From the NCBI GenBank assembly GCA_018671245.1, contig JABHIB010000009.1:1-34057 (forward strand): a DNA stretch of 34,057 bases, written 5' to 3'. The notes beneath the pieces are model-generated. The model saw only the letters and a list, made by a program, of their open reading frames with translations, did not search any database and was not told the origin of the DNA. This stretch comes from an archaeon. GTDB lineage: Archaea > Nanobdellota > Nanobdellia > SCGC-AAA011-G17 > PNOQ01. Below are positions 1 through 7,302 of the stretch, one piece after another. The position numbers and the translations under genes are program-made. Positions within the stretch are counted from its first letter, which is position 1. The number at the start of each line of letters is the position of its first letter.

Positions 1-1077
1 AAGATTGATATTCCAAAAGTTGGTGTTGAAAAAGATTCTGAAAGAGTTTCTTCTGAAGGTTTGACTCGTTATGTCTATGGTGCTGGATTGGTTGCATCAG
101 TTAAGGATTCAGAGATTAATTATTATCACTCTGATAGGATTCAAAGTAATCGTTTGGTAACTGATTTTTCTGGTAGTGTTGAGAAAGAGTTCAAATCTCT
201 ACCTTTTGGCCAGGAAATTTCTAATTCTGGAGTTAAATATGCTTTTGCAACTGGAAAGGAATTGGATGAGTCTGATTTGTATTATTTCGGAGCTAGATAT
301 TATGATTCTGATTTAGGAAGATTTACTTCTGTCGATCCTGTTAAAGAAAATGAACCTTATAGTTATGTTAGGAATAATCCTTTGAATTTAGTTGATCCTA
401 ATGGTAAGGATCAGGAAGAGAGTACTGGAGAACAACTTTATAATTGGGCAGAAGAACAGATAGATGAATCTGCATTTGTTTTCGGAGGAAGAGGAGAGTA
501 TTATTATGATAAAAATAATAATTGGAAAAGGGAAAAAACTCCTGCTGGTTTAAAAGGTTATGATTGTATAGGTCTTCCTATTGTAGGACTTAGCAAGATA
601 TATAATTCTAAAATTTCAAATTTTCCACCTAATCTTAAACTTATTGAAAAGTTGGAACAGGATTATGGATGGAGTAGTTATATTGTTGAACCCTCTAGTG
701 TTAATGGAGAGGCAGCTACAACTAAAGATATTGGAAATATTCCAAAAGGGTCTATTGTTTTTTTAATGCATGATATTTATGGAGGTAGTGAGTCAATTGA
801 GGGATATGAAGAAAAAAAAAGGGATGAAAAATTTTATACTCATGTTGATAAAGAAGGTAATAGAAATGTATTGGAAGTAGGCCATACTTTGATCAAAGGT
901 ACAGGAAATTTGTTTATTAATGCTATTCCAGGTAGTTTAAAATATACTCCATATGAAGCATATGAATATAATCAACAATCCAGTACTATGCTTTTTCAAG
1001 GGCCTGTTCGAGTAAAGGGCCTGCTCCCTAGACATGATCATCTTTTGGTTATAGCACCTCCAAGTAATAATGAATAA
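1..1077 (+). CDS. Compact Rhs-family protein with NlpC/P60-like C-terminal toxin domain (5' end outside window)
   Basis: The reading frame is open from base 1 and ends with TAA at 1077, so the start lies upstream. Counting from base 61 as residue 1, residues 21-115 form an Rhs-associated core: YYHSDR, then a YFGARYYDSDLGRFTSVDP stretch, then YVRNNPLNLVDPNG. The core normally ends at DPNG, after which Rhs proteins carry a variable toxin. Here the tail (116-338) looks like an NlpC/P60 papain-fold peptidase: FVFGG near 139, YDCIGL with Cys169, a PKGSIVF strand near 228, and VGHTLIKG with His275. Such enzymes usually cut peptidoglycan peptides; some relatives are acyltransferases or deamidases. 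The upstream part aligns with the head of the copy at 6152, which starts with a signal peptide about 34 residues before the shared DSERVSSEG. I therefore infer a secreted protein of only about 390-400 residues, lacking the large Rhs shell. No immunity gene follows; glmS converges 2 nt away. Confidence 0.85.
   Translation, partial: KIDIPKVGVEKDSERVSSEGLTRYVYGAGLVASVKDSEINYYHSDRIQSNRLVTDFSGSVEKEFKSLPFGQEISNSGVKYAFATGKELDESDLYYFGARYYDSDLGRFTSVDPVKENEPYSYVRNNPLNLVDPNGKDQEESTGEQLYNWAEEQIDESAFVFGGRGEYYYDKNNNWKREKTPAGLKGYDCIGLPIVGLSKIYNSKISNFPPNLKLIEKLEQDYGWSSYIVEPSSVNGEAATTKDIGNIPKGSIVFLMHDIYGGSESIEGYEEKKRDEKFYTHVDKEGNRNVLEVGHTLIKGTGNLFINAIPGSLKYTPYEAYEYNQQSSTMLFQGPVRVKGLLPRHDHLLVIAPPSNNE
30..94 (+). 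repeat. 65-bp direct repeat, copy 1 (Rhs head)
   Basis: These 65 bases are identical to 6265-6329. They encode the end of the conserved Rhs head (KDSERVSSEG...GAGLV). Upstream the two copies differ at several bases (IDIPKVGVE versus VDVPRVDVG), and downstream they have nothing in common. Identity that includes silent positions suggests recent recombination or gene conversion. Confidence 0.95.
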
Positions 1078-1079
1078 TT

Positions 1080-2864
1080 TTATTCTACAGTAACTGATTT
1101 AGCTAGATTTCTAGGCCTATCAACATCTATTCCCTTTAGATCTGCTATATGATATGCTAATAACTGTAGAGGTAGAACATTAATTATCGGAGAAAGTTCG
1201 TTTATAGTTTCTGGAACTTTGATTGTATAGTCTGCTAATTTTTTGACTTCATAATCATTGTCGTTTTTTATAGCGATTATTTTCCCTTTTCTAGATTTTA
1301 CTTCTTGCATATTACTCATTATCTTTTTAGATAGGTCAGATTTTGTTGCCAAGAATACTACAGGCATATCTTCATCAATCAATGCTATAGGGCCGTGTTT
1401 CATCTCTGCTGCAGGATATCCTTCTGCATGAATATATGAGATCTCTTTAAGTTTTAGTGCACCTTCTAGAGCTACAGGAAAGTTTATTCCCCTTCCAAGA
1501 TATAAGAAATTCTTTGAATCCTTGAATTCTTTTGCTATCTCTCTAATATTATTTTCAGAATCTAAAAACTCTGATATCTTCTTAGGCAAAACTTTTATCT
1601 CTTCTATTAGTTCTCGTTTTAGTGGCAAACCTTTCTCTTGCCTTAAATATAATGATAGTATTGCTAAAGATAATACTTGTCCAGTAAATGCTTTTGTTGA
1701 AGCCACACCTATCTCTGGTCCTGCATGGATATACATCCCTGATCCTACTTCCCTAGATATTGTTGATCCTACCACATTTACTATCCCTAGAGTCTTTGTC
1801 CCGTATTCTTTTGATTCCCTTAATGCAGCTAAAGTATCTGCAGTCTCTCCAGATTGAGAAATTGCAATCACTAGATCACTGTCATTAATTATTGGTTTTC
1901 TATATCTGAATTCAGAAGCATAATCAACTTCTACTGGAATTTTTGCTAAACTTTCTAAAAGATATTTCCCAATTAAGGCAGAATGCCAGCTTGTTCCGCA
2001 TGCCAAGATTATTATTTTTTTAATCTTTTTTGTATCAAAATTGAGAGTTAGTTTTATTTCTTCTGTTATTCTACCACGAATTGTATTTTCTAGAGATCCT
2101 GGTTGCTCAAATATCTCTTTTAACATGAAGTGTTTATAGCCCTTTTTTTCGATATCTTCTAAGGACCACTTTATCTCATGGATCTCTTTGTCTATATCAG
2201 TTCCATTAATATTCTTTACTTTGTAGCCATCTTTGGTGATTCTAGCTACCTCATTATCATTTAGATAAATTACTTTCTTTGTGTGATTTAGAATTGCTGG
2301 GACGTCTGAAGCTATGAAGTTTTCTCCATCTCCTACTCCTAAAATTAGTGGAGATCCTTTTCTTGCAGCTATTATCTCTTCATGATCTTCATGTAATACT
2401 GCCAAGCCATACGTTCCTTCTATCAGTCCTAATGCTTTTATCGTTGCTTCTTCTAAATCTCCAGTGTAAAACTTTGAAATTAAATGTGCTAAAATCTCTG
2501 AATCAGTTTCGGATTTTAGATTATACCCTTCTTGTTCTAATAACTCTTTAAGTGCTGTATGATTTTCTATTATTCCATTGTGTACTATTGATATAGAATT
2601 ATTTTCATTTAGATGAGGGTGAGAATTAATCTCATTTGGTTCCCCATGAGTTGCCCAACGTGTGTGTGCTATCCCTATAGTACCTTCAGGATATTCTTGC
2701 TTCTCTAATTCTAATATTCTACCTGATTTTTTTATTGTTGTTAAAGAATTATTTAAAACTGTTAACCCTGCAGAATCATATCCTCTATATTCTAATTTCT
2801 TTAAGCCTTCTATCAGAATAGGTGCAACTTCTTTGCTCCCAATATAACCAATTATTCCACACAT
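1080..2864 (-). CDS. glmS: Glutamine--fructose-6-phosphate aminotransferase (isomerizing)
   Basis: This 594-residue enzyme makes glucosamine-6-phosphate from fructose-6-phosphate and glutamine, the entry step to UDP-GlcNAc for glycans. Removal of Met1 exposes the nucleophile Cys2 (MCGIIGYIG). The class II glutamine amidotransferase domain spans about 2-215, with RGYDSAG near 27 and AHTRWATHGEPNE near 66. Two SIS sugar-isomerase domains follow; the first includes the ACGTSWHSALIGK stretch near 288, and the second ends in PRNLAKSVTVE, the normal family C-terminus. Length and ends are complete. A TATA-like box (TTTATATAT on the minus strand, around 2890-2898) lies about 30 nt before the ATG and there is no clear Shine-Dalgarno, so a very short or absent leader is likely. 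Confidence 0.97.
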   Translation of the reverse strand: MCGIIGYIGSKEVAPILIEGLKKLEYRGYDSAGLTVLNNSLTTIKKSGRILELEKQEYPEGTIGIAHTRWATHGEPNEINSHPHLNENNSISIVHNGIIENHTALKELLEQEGYNLKSETDSEILAHLISKFYTGDLEEATIKALGLIEGTYGLAVLHEDHEEIIAARKGSPLILGVGDGENFIASDVPAILNHTKKVIYLNDNEVARITKDGYKVKNINGTDIDKEIHEIKWSLEDIEKKGYKHFMLKEIFEQPGSLENTIRGRITEEIKLTLNFDTKKIKKIIILACGTSWHSALIGKYLLESLAKIPVEVDYASEFRYRKPIINDSDLVIAISQSGETADTLAALRESKEYGTKTLGIVNVVGSTISREVGSGMYIHAGPEIGVASTKAFTGQVLSLAILSLYLRQEKGLPLKRELIEEIKVLPKKISEFLDSENNIREIAKEFKDSKNFLYLGRGINFPVALEGALKLKEISYIHAEGYPAAEMKHGPIALIDEDMPVVFLATKSDLSKKIMSNMQEVKSRKGKIIAIKNDNDYEVKKLADYTIKVPETINELSPIINVLPLQLLAYHIADLKGIDVDRPRNLAKSVTVE

Positions 2865-2907
2865 AATATAAATTTGTAGTTTGTTTTAATATATAAATCT
2901 TGGTAAA

Positions 2908-2916
2908 CTTTATAAA
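2908..2916 (+). promoter_or_regulatory. TATA box of tRNA-Ser
   Basis: CTTTATAAA is centred about 29 nt upstream of the mature tRNA 5' end at 2942, the normal spacing for an archaeal TATA box. Confidence 0.6.
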
Positions 2917-2941
2917 CTAATTTAGTTGTCAAATTGATTAT

Positions 2942-3024
2942 GCCGCGATCGCATAACCTGGTATTGCACCAGCCTGGAAAGCTGGGCCCTTATGGGCATC
3001 TGGGTTCAAATCCCAGTTGCGGCG
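2942..3024 (+). tRNA. tRNA-Ser (anticodon GGA)
   Basis: The sequence folds as a type II tRNA. The acceptor stem is GCCGCGA with TTGCGGC, containing one G-U pair. A short D arm is closed by GCA/TGC. The anticodon stem CCAGC/GCTGG encloses CTGGAAA, giving anticodon GGA. The long variable arm is GCCC-TTAT-GGGC and the T arm is CTGGG-TTCAAAT-CCCAG. The discriminator base is G, as in archaeal serine tRNAs. No CCA is encoded and there is no intron. Confidence 0.95.
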
Positions 3025-3100
3025 TTTTATTTTCCATGATAGTTAACCTTATAAAGCCCCTTTATGAGTATATTATATTAATTTAGTGAGGTTACAAACA

Positions 3101-3304
3101 ATGAAAGGAACAGTTAAATTTTTCAATGAAATGAAGGGTTTTGGATTCATTGCTGCTGAAGACGGTAAAGAGTACTTCGTGCATCAATCAGACTTAGAAG
3201 AAGGTCTTAGATTGAGCGAAGACGATACTGTAGTTTTCGATGTAGAAGAAGGCGACAGAGGCCCAAAGGCAACAAATGTTAAAAAAGACGATTCTGCTGA
3301 ATAA
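3101..3304 (+). CDS. Cold-shock domain protein (CspA-like)
   Basis: This 67-residue single-domain protein binds single-stranded RNA or DNA and probably acts as an RNA chaperone. It begins MKGTVKFFNEMKGFGFI, the usual family start containing the RNP1-like KGFGFI, and has the RNP2-like YFVHQS at about 25-30. The C-terminal KKDDSAE is a short acidic tail. The ATG at 3101 is preferred over the in-frame GTG at 3086, because the intervening GTGAGGT (3086-3092) is a good ribosome binding site. A TATA box (CTTATAAAG near 3048) and a T-rich terminator after the stop suggest a single-gene unit. Csp proteins are common in bacteria and patchy in archaea, which is consistent with an old transfer. Confidence 0.95.
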   Translation: MKGTVKFFNEMKGFGFIAAEDGKEYFVHQSDLEEGLRLSEDDTVVFDVEEGDRGPKATNVKKDDSAE

Positions 3305-3329
3305 TTTTTAAAATTATATTATTAGATAG

Positions 3330-3360
3330 TTTATTTTTTTTCTATTTTTTTTCTATTTTT
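3330..3360 (+). terminator. Poly-T terminator of the cold-shock gene
   Basis: Three T runs, two of eight and one of five, follow the stop codon within about 30 nt. Archaeal RNA polymerase terminates at such T tracts. There is no hairpin. The next gene is convergent and its stop lies at the edge of this tract. Confidence 0.6.
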
Positions 3361-3361
3361 A

Positions 3362-3862
3362 CTAAAAACCAATACAAGACATATGTTTTTTCATTCCTTT
3401 ATATTTCCAAAGTAATTTTGCTTTAGATTTTTCTATAGAAATACTCATTCCACCATTATTCATAGCTTTTGTTATCACCCTACAAAAATTCCTACTATTA
3501 AGTTCAGCAATATAATTTGAAGATATACCTATAATAAGATCAGGATCTTCAACAGTTCCTTCGTATATCTTTTTCTCAGTTATTACGAAACTTTTTTCCC
3601 ATTCTCTTTCACCAGAATTAAAATTATAAAATTTCAAGATTATTTTTGAGTTTTTTGGCAAATCTTTAATTACTGCATTTCTAGCTAAATGATCTGCAAG
3701 ATTTCCATAATTAACATCTACTGCAGGAACCGGATTAACAACTCTTCCAGTCTGTGGCCTAGCTCCTGGACCAAATGGAACATCTTTTCCGCTAGAAAAC
3801 ATACTTAGTCCAAAAATTATCATGAAAATAGCCAACACCCCTAAGAAAATATATTTTTTCAT
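3362..3862 (-). CDS. Membrane-anchored protein of unknown function
   Basis: The 166-residue product starts with one hydrophobic segment (about residues 4-23, MKKYIFLGVLAIFMIIFGL). A Pro/Gly-rich linker (about 29-45) leads to a globular domain of about 110 residues. The alternation in that domain (KIILKFYNF, a DPDLIIGIS turn, then NGGMSISI) recalls SCP2-like lipid-binding domains, but this is only a weak impression. The domain probably sits outside the membrane, or inside if the anchor is inverted. A TATA-like CTTATATAAAT about 25 nt upstream of the ATG, with no ribosome site, indicates a leaderless transcript. The family is not recognised. Confidence 0.75.
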   Translation of the reverse strand: MKKYIFLGVLAIFMIIFGLSMFSSGKDVPFGPGARPQTGRVVNPVPAVDVNYGNLADHLARNAVIKDLPKNSKIILKFYNFNSGEREWEKSFVITEKKIYEGTVEDPDLIIGISSNYIAELNSRNFCRVITKAMNNGGMSISIEKSKAKLLWKYKGMKKHMSCIGF

Positions 3863-3913
3863 AAAATTAACGAGAGTAAATAATTTATATAAGTTTCTAA
3901 TAATTTAGATTAA

Positions 3914-4144
3914 TTATCTAATTTTATAAAAACTATTCAAATATTTTGAAAGATAATCATATTCTCTAGAGATATCCTCTGCCCCGGAATAACATTTAGG
4001 GCACAATTGTCCTGCACCATCAACATAGAATGATCTCTCTTCAATAGCAATGTCTGTTTTGTATTCAGTTTTGATTTCACACATAACACATAGGTCAAAA
4101 CCATCTTCAGACACATATTTTTCAAGATTATTTTCATCTACCAT
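3914..4144 (-). CDS. Small four-cysteine zinc-ribbon-like protein
   Basis: From the ATG at 4144 the product has 76 residues and starts MVDENNLEKYVSEDG. Two CxxC pairs, CVMC (about 19-22) and CPKC (about 48-51), separated by about 25 residues, could bind one zinc ion in a ribbon fold. The C-terminal third is predicted helical and rich in Tyr and charged residues. A longer frame opens at a TTG (4201), but that extension is Ser/Leu-rich and has no supporting ribosome site, so the ATG is preferred. The family and function are not recognised. The gene diverges from the helicase at 4412. Confidence 0.6.
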   Translation of the reverse strand: MVDENNLEKYVSEDGFDLCVMCEIKTEYKTDIAIEERSFYVDGAGQLCPKCYSGAEDISREYDYLSKYLNSFYKIR

Positions 4145-4315
4145 GTATAAAGTGTAAATGGAAGAGCTTAAAAGATTAACTGAAAGCAGATTATTTTGCA
4201 AAATTGTGAATTTCTGGAGCTCATGATGGACTTTTTCAAGATATAATACTCTCTTAAATTACCTCAGAATTAGAGATTTATGAAGTTTTTGTTAAAAATA
4301 GGGCAATTGCAAAGG

Positions 4316-4411
4316 TTTATAAACCCGAATTTTGACAAAATTAATTAGTATTAGATGGAGAAAGAAAAAGCAGTAATTAAACTTACACACTTTTTCTAAA
4401 CAAAATTTAAA
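4316..4411 (+). promoter_or_regulatory. Helicase promoter and leader with a 14-codon upstream ORF
   Basis: A good TATA box (GTTTATAAA, about 4316-4324) predicts initiation near 4345 and a leader of about 65-70 nt. The leader holds an ATG-initiated 14-codon ORF (4355-4399, MEKEKAVIKLTHFF, stop TAA). AGAAAAAG within it can pair with CTTTTTCT at its end (about 4390-4397). No Shine-Dalgarno precedes the helicase ATG at 4412. Whether the small ORF is translated is unknown. Confidence 0.45.
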
Positions 4412-5578
4412 ATGAAAACATTTGAACAATTAAACATAGAGAAATCGATATTAGACGTAATAAAAGAAGAAGGTTTTGATAAACCTACAGAAATTCAAGA
4501 GAAAACTATACCTCTAGCAATTGAGGGTAGAGATATTTTGGCAGGTTCAGCAACTGGATCTGGAAAGACTCTTGCTTTTGGAGCAGGAATCATACAGAAT
4601 ACTCAGAAAGGAGGCGGAATACAGGCCTTAATCTTAACACCAACAAGAGAATTAGCACAACAGGTTAAAGATTCATTAAAAAAGTTTTCAAAGAATAAGA
4701 AATTAATAATCACTTCAGTTTATGGAGGAATGCCAATACGGGGACAATTTAAGAGATTAGAAGAAGCAGATATTGTTGTTGGAACTCCTGGAAGGATTTT
4801 AGATCATATCAATAGAAGAACTATAAGATTGAAAGAAGTAAGAACCTTGGTTTTAGATGAAGCAGATAGAATGCTTGATATGGGATTCATAGATGATGTT
4901 GAGAAAATAATGAAGAATCTTCCAAAAGATAAGCAAACTCTATTATTTTCAGCTACAATTCATGGTATGGTTGCACATATGATTGAAAAATTCTTGAATA
5001 ATCCTGTAAAAATAGAAGTAGAATCTAATGTAGATCCTGCAAAATTAAAACAAGGATATTATGATGTACAAGATAATCTGAAGTACTCATTGTTAGTAAA
5101 CTTGTTGAAAAAGGAAGAATCAGGTTTAGTGATGGTATTTTGTAATACTAGGCACAATACAGATTTTATTGCAAATAATTTGAGTGGAAACGGCATAGAT
5201 GCAGAAGCAATTCATGGTGGATTTACTCAAAAGAAAAGAAATAGAATACTTGAAAAATTCCATACACAAAAAGTTTTGACTTTGGTATGTACTGATGTTG
5301 CAGCAAGAGGACTAGATATACAAGATGTTTCTCACATCTATAATTATGATGTTCCTACAGATCCTAAAGATTATATCCACAGGATTGGAAGAACTGCAAG
5401 AGCAGGTAAGAAAGGGGAAGCGATTACAATACTTTCCTCTAGAGACCACGACAACTTCAGAAGAGTTGCTCAGGCGAACCAAATTAGTATCCCTAAGTTA
5501 GATACTCCGCAAATTGATAGAGTTAATTTAACTTGGAAAGCTAAACCTACTAAGTTTAGGAAAAAAAGAAGACGTTAA
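4412..5578 (+). CDS. DEAD-box RNA helicase
   Basis: This 388-residue protein is an ATP-dependent RNA-remodelling helicase with both RecA-like domains. The Q motif is PTEIQEKTIP (about 25-34), motif I is ATGSGKT (47-53), Ia is PTRELAQQ (77-84) and Ib is TPGR (about 125). Motif II is DEAD (149-152) and motif III is SAT (180-182). Domain 2 contains VFCNT, TDVAARGLDI and HRIGRTARAG. The C-terminus is a short basic tail (FRKKRRR), typical of minimal RhlE/DeaD-like enzymes involved in rRNA or mRNA unwinding. The long leader upstream is suggestive of regulation, since cold-responsive leaders are known for some archaeal deaD genes. A paralogue of the same length lies at 7303-8469. Confidence 0.95.
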   Translation: MKTFEQLNIEKSILDVIKEEGFDKPTEIQEKTIPLAIEGRDILAGSATGSGKTLAFGAGIIQNTQKGGGIQALILTPTRELAQQVKDSLKKFSKNKKLIITSVYGGMPIRGQFKRLEEADIVVGTPGRILDHINRRTIRLKEVRTLVLDEADRMLDMGFIDDVEKIMKNLPKDKQTLLFSATIHGMVAHMIEKFLNNPVKIEVESNVDPAKLKQGYYDVQDNLKYSLLVNLLKKEESGLVMVFCNTRHNTDFIANNLSGNGIDAEAIHGGFTQKKRNRILEKFHTQKVLTLVCTDVAARGLDIQDVSHIYNYDVPTDPKDYIHRIGRTARAGKKGEAITILSSRDHDNFRRVAQANQISIPKLDTPQIDRVNLTWKAKPTKFRKKRRR

Positions 5579-5584
5579 AAAAAA

Positions 5585-5983
5585 TTAAAATAGGGGATTT
5601 TCCCCTATTTTCCAAAACGTTCCCCCTATTTCTTCTACTATTGGAGCTAATCCTACACAAGTACAGGAATCACATTTCATTACAGATTGGTGACCTCCAC
5701 TTCCACTTTTACCACCTAATTTATTACACTGACTTGCTATTCCACTAGTACCACCGAATCCTATACACCAAGATTCACATGCAACTTGTGCCTGTGCTTC
5801 TCCAGCTGCATCTGCGGCATCCGCTGTTGGTTCTGGTGAACCACAACCATAGAAGTGTCCATCTATTTCTGTATTCATAGGACATTTACTCCATTTAAAA
5901 TCTTCCCACCCATACGATGCACTAACTGAGATTGTGACAATCAATAATGTTAGTATTGTTGGGATAAATATTTTCTTATTCAT
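5585..5983 (-). CDS. Secreted cysteine-rich protein of unknown function
   Basis: The 132-residue product has a signal peptide (about residues 1-24, MNKKIFIPTILTLLIVTISV then SASYG). The mature part is about 110 residues with eight cysteines, including ACESWC, a QCNK segment and a CDSCTC cluster, plus a small Ala-rich segment (TADAADAAGEAQAQ). This composition suggests a disulfide-bonded extracellular protein. A GGAGGT ribosome site lies about 6 nt before the ATG. The last ten codons coincide with an inverted repeat. The family is not recognised. A larger secreted Cys-rich protein is encoded at 31311-32603. Confidence 0.75.
   Translation of the reverse strand: MNKKIFIPTILTLLIVTISVSASYGWEDFKWSKCPMNTEIDGHFYGCGSPEPTADAADAAGEAQAQVACESWCIGFGGTSGIASQCNKLGGKSGSGGHQSVMKCDSCTCVGLAPIVEEIGGTFWKIGENPLF
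5587..5611. terminator. Perfect 11-bp inverted repeat between convergent genes
   Basis: AAAATAGGGGA (5587-5597) and TCCCCTATTTT (5601-5611) are perfect reverse complements separated by TTT. On the plus strand the hairpin starts 9 nt after the helicase stop and ends in a T run, so it looks like an intrinsic-type terminator. On the minus strand it lies inside the last codons of the secreted protein gene. Confidence 0.5.
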
Positions 5984-6075
5984 TTTTAAGTACCTCCAAA
6001 GTCCTTAATATACATAATATGTGGGAATTTTCTTTTAAAGATACTTTTTTCAAGTCTCCACAAAGCTTTATGAAG

Positions 6076-6129
6076 CTTTAATCAGAATTAAAGTGATAGA
6101 TATTGTCGATTATTAGAAAGCTATTTATA
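6076..6129 (+). promoter_or_regulatory. Promoter of the second Rhs copy with upstream palindrome
   Basis: A TATA-like TATTTATA (6122-6129) is centred about 26 nt before the ATG at 6152 and there is no ribosome site, so the transcript would be leaderless. Upstream, CTTTAAT (6076-6082) and ATTAAAG (6087-6093) form an inverted repeat that could bind a regulator. Confidence 0.35.
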
Positions 6130-6151
6130 GAGTATTTATCAAATTATTTAT

Positions 6152-6337
6152 ATGAAAAAGAGGATTTTATCATTTGTGTTAGTGTTTCTTGTAATTAGTA
6201 TGTCTTTTGGTTATTCTTCTGATGCTCTGCTTAGTGATGTAGATGTTCCTAGGGTTGATGTTGGAAAAGATTCTGAAAGAGTTTCTTCTGAAGGTTTGAC
6301 TCGTTATGTCTATGGTGCTGGATTGGTTGAATTATGA
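6152..6337 (+). pseudogene. Rhs head fragment: signal peptide plus conserved N-terminus, core deleted
   Basis: The 61-codon frame encodes a signal peptide (MKKRILSFVLVFLVISMSFG, cleavage perhaps after SSDA). It continues into the head also seen at the window start, KDSERVSSEG and GAGLV, then stops at TGA two codons later. The homologous protein at 1-1077 continues into ASVKDSEINYYHSDR and the Rhs core, so the core is missing here. The break falls exactly where the 65-bp identity ends (6329/6330). The downstream toxin is in another frame, so head and tip are not joined without a frameshift. The fragment still supplies a promoter and an export signal, so a short secreted peptide is possible. 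Its value here is that it shows how the truncated first copy probably begins. Confidence 0.75.
6265..6329 (+). repeat. 65-bp direct repeat, copy 2 (Rhs head)
   Basis: This stretch is identical to 30-94. Its right boundary at 6329 is also the point where the Rhs reading frame is lost and unrelated toxin sequence begins, which marks a recombination junction. Confidence 0.95.
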
Positions 6338-6890
6338 AATTTTTAAAAAAATTAATCTTTTACTTCCTGGCGATTCAACTTATGAGGAGGAAGTTTTATT
6401 CCATGCAAAAAAGGTTAGTGGATATGTGTGGAATAAAGACTCTGGAATTGATATACCTGGTTATGAAGGCATTAAAATATATGATAGTTCTCGAGCAAAA
6501 GGAGATGGAAAGTGGGGAGACCCATATAAAATCAGTCCAACTACATTTTTAAGTAATATATTACTTTCAGGGTGTAGTGTTTGTTATGAAAAGAATATAT
6601 TCGTAGCATATTATTTACAAGAAATGTTTGAATCCGAGAATCTAGAAGTTCAATCCAGATATGTGAAAACTAGGAGGGCGAAAAAAGATGGAACCGGATT
6701 TAGAGATGGATATCATCAAACAACCATCATTATCCTTTATGGTGAAGAACATATTATAGATTGGGGAAAGATAAAGACTCGTGAAGAGGATTTAGGAGAT
6801 TATGATGAAGGAGGAGGTGGAAATAAAATCGTTGAAGATGTCGAATTTACTGAAAATCAAGACGGAATGATATATCATGGGAATAAATAA
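6306..6890 (+). CDS. Orphan Rhs toxin tip, transglutaminase-like domain (frameshifted from its head)
   Basis: The frame has 194 codons from the ATG at 6306, but the first eight or so codons read through the Rhs head in the wrong frame. Real toxin sequence starts near NYEIFKKIN (residue 9). The core resembles a transglutaminase/papain-like fold with a Cys-His-Asp triad: SGCSVCYEKN with Cys93 (or Cys90), GYHQTTIIIL with His137 and EHIIDWG with Asp152. Spacing and strand pattern fit that superfamily, in which toxins crosslink, deamidate or cleave proteins. No Rhs core precedes it, as in the orphan CT modules found beside bacterial rhs genes. Expression would need an internal start (AAGG lies about 12 nt upstream of 6306) or recombination back into an intact rhs gene. 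The family call is moderate; the orphan status is clear. Confidence 0.6.
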   Translation: MSMVLDWLNYEIFKKINLLLPGDSTYEEEVLFHAKKVSGYVWNKDSGIDIPGYEGIKIYDSSRAKGDGKWGDPYKISPTTFLSNILLSGCSVCYEKNIFVAYYLQEMFESENLEVQSRYVKTRRAKKDGTGFRDGYHQTTIIILYGEEHIIDWGKIKTREEDLGDYDEGGGGNKIVEDVEFTENQDGMIYHGNK

Positions 6891-6900
6891 AATTATAACT

Positions 6901-7245
6901 TCAGTATTCTTTTTTTATCTCTACTTCTTTTAAATTTTTCTCAGAAATATATTTATTTAAGTACTTCATTGCTACTTCTACTACAAACTCGTCCCTTAGA
7001 TAGATATGTAAATCTTTTTTTTCCCATAAACTATAGGTTTCATAAACAGATATTAGTTTTTTTTCATAACCTTCTACACGTGGTTGAAAATCAATAGTTT
7101 GGTTTATCTCTCTCGCACCTTTTTCCCAAATGTGTGAGCCCCATTTAAATTCACTTACAATTAATTCTCCTTCGTATTCTGGAGCTAATTCGTTAGCTAT
7201 TTCTTGTAAAACATCTTCTAATCGTCTCTTTTTTTTCCAAAACAT
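6901..7245 (-). CDS. Hypothetical protein, 114 residues
   Basis: The product starts MFWKKKRRLEDVLQEIANEL and has an alpha/beta character without signal or membrane segments. It has a charged N-terminus and a Lys/Glu-rich end (KNLKEVEIKKEY). A TATA-like TTTTTATAC about 25 nt upstream of the ATG suggests a leaderless gene. It converges on the orphan Rhs tip with a gap of about 10 nt. Being on the other strand it would not be co-transcribed with the toxin, but an unrecognised immunity function cannot be excluded. The family is not recognised. Confidence 0.65.
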   Translation of the reverse strand: MFWKKKRRLEDVLQEIANELAPEYEGELIVSEFKWGSHIWEKGAREINQTIDFQPRVEGYEKKLISVYETYSLWEKKDLHIYLRDEFVVEVAMKYLNKYISEKNLKEVEIKKEY

Positions 7246-7302
7246 AAAGAATTATTGGGTTTGGTGTATAAAAAGTTAATTATTTAATATTTTTATAAGA
7301 AT

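Noticed and set aside
6334-6552. Third overlapping frame beginning MKFLKKLIFYFLAIQL inside the orphan Rhs tip
   Set aside because: The hydrophobic start mimics a signal peptide but the rest has no domain pattern, while the overlapping frame carries the Cys-His-Asp transglutaminase motifs.
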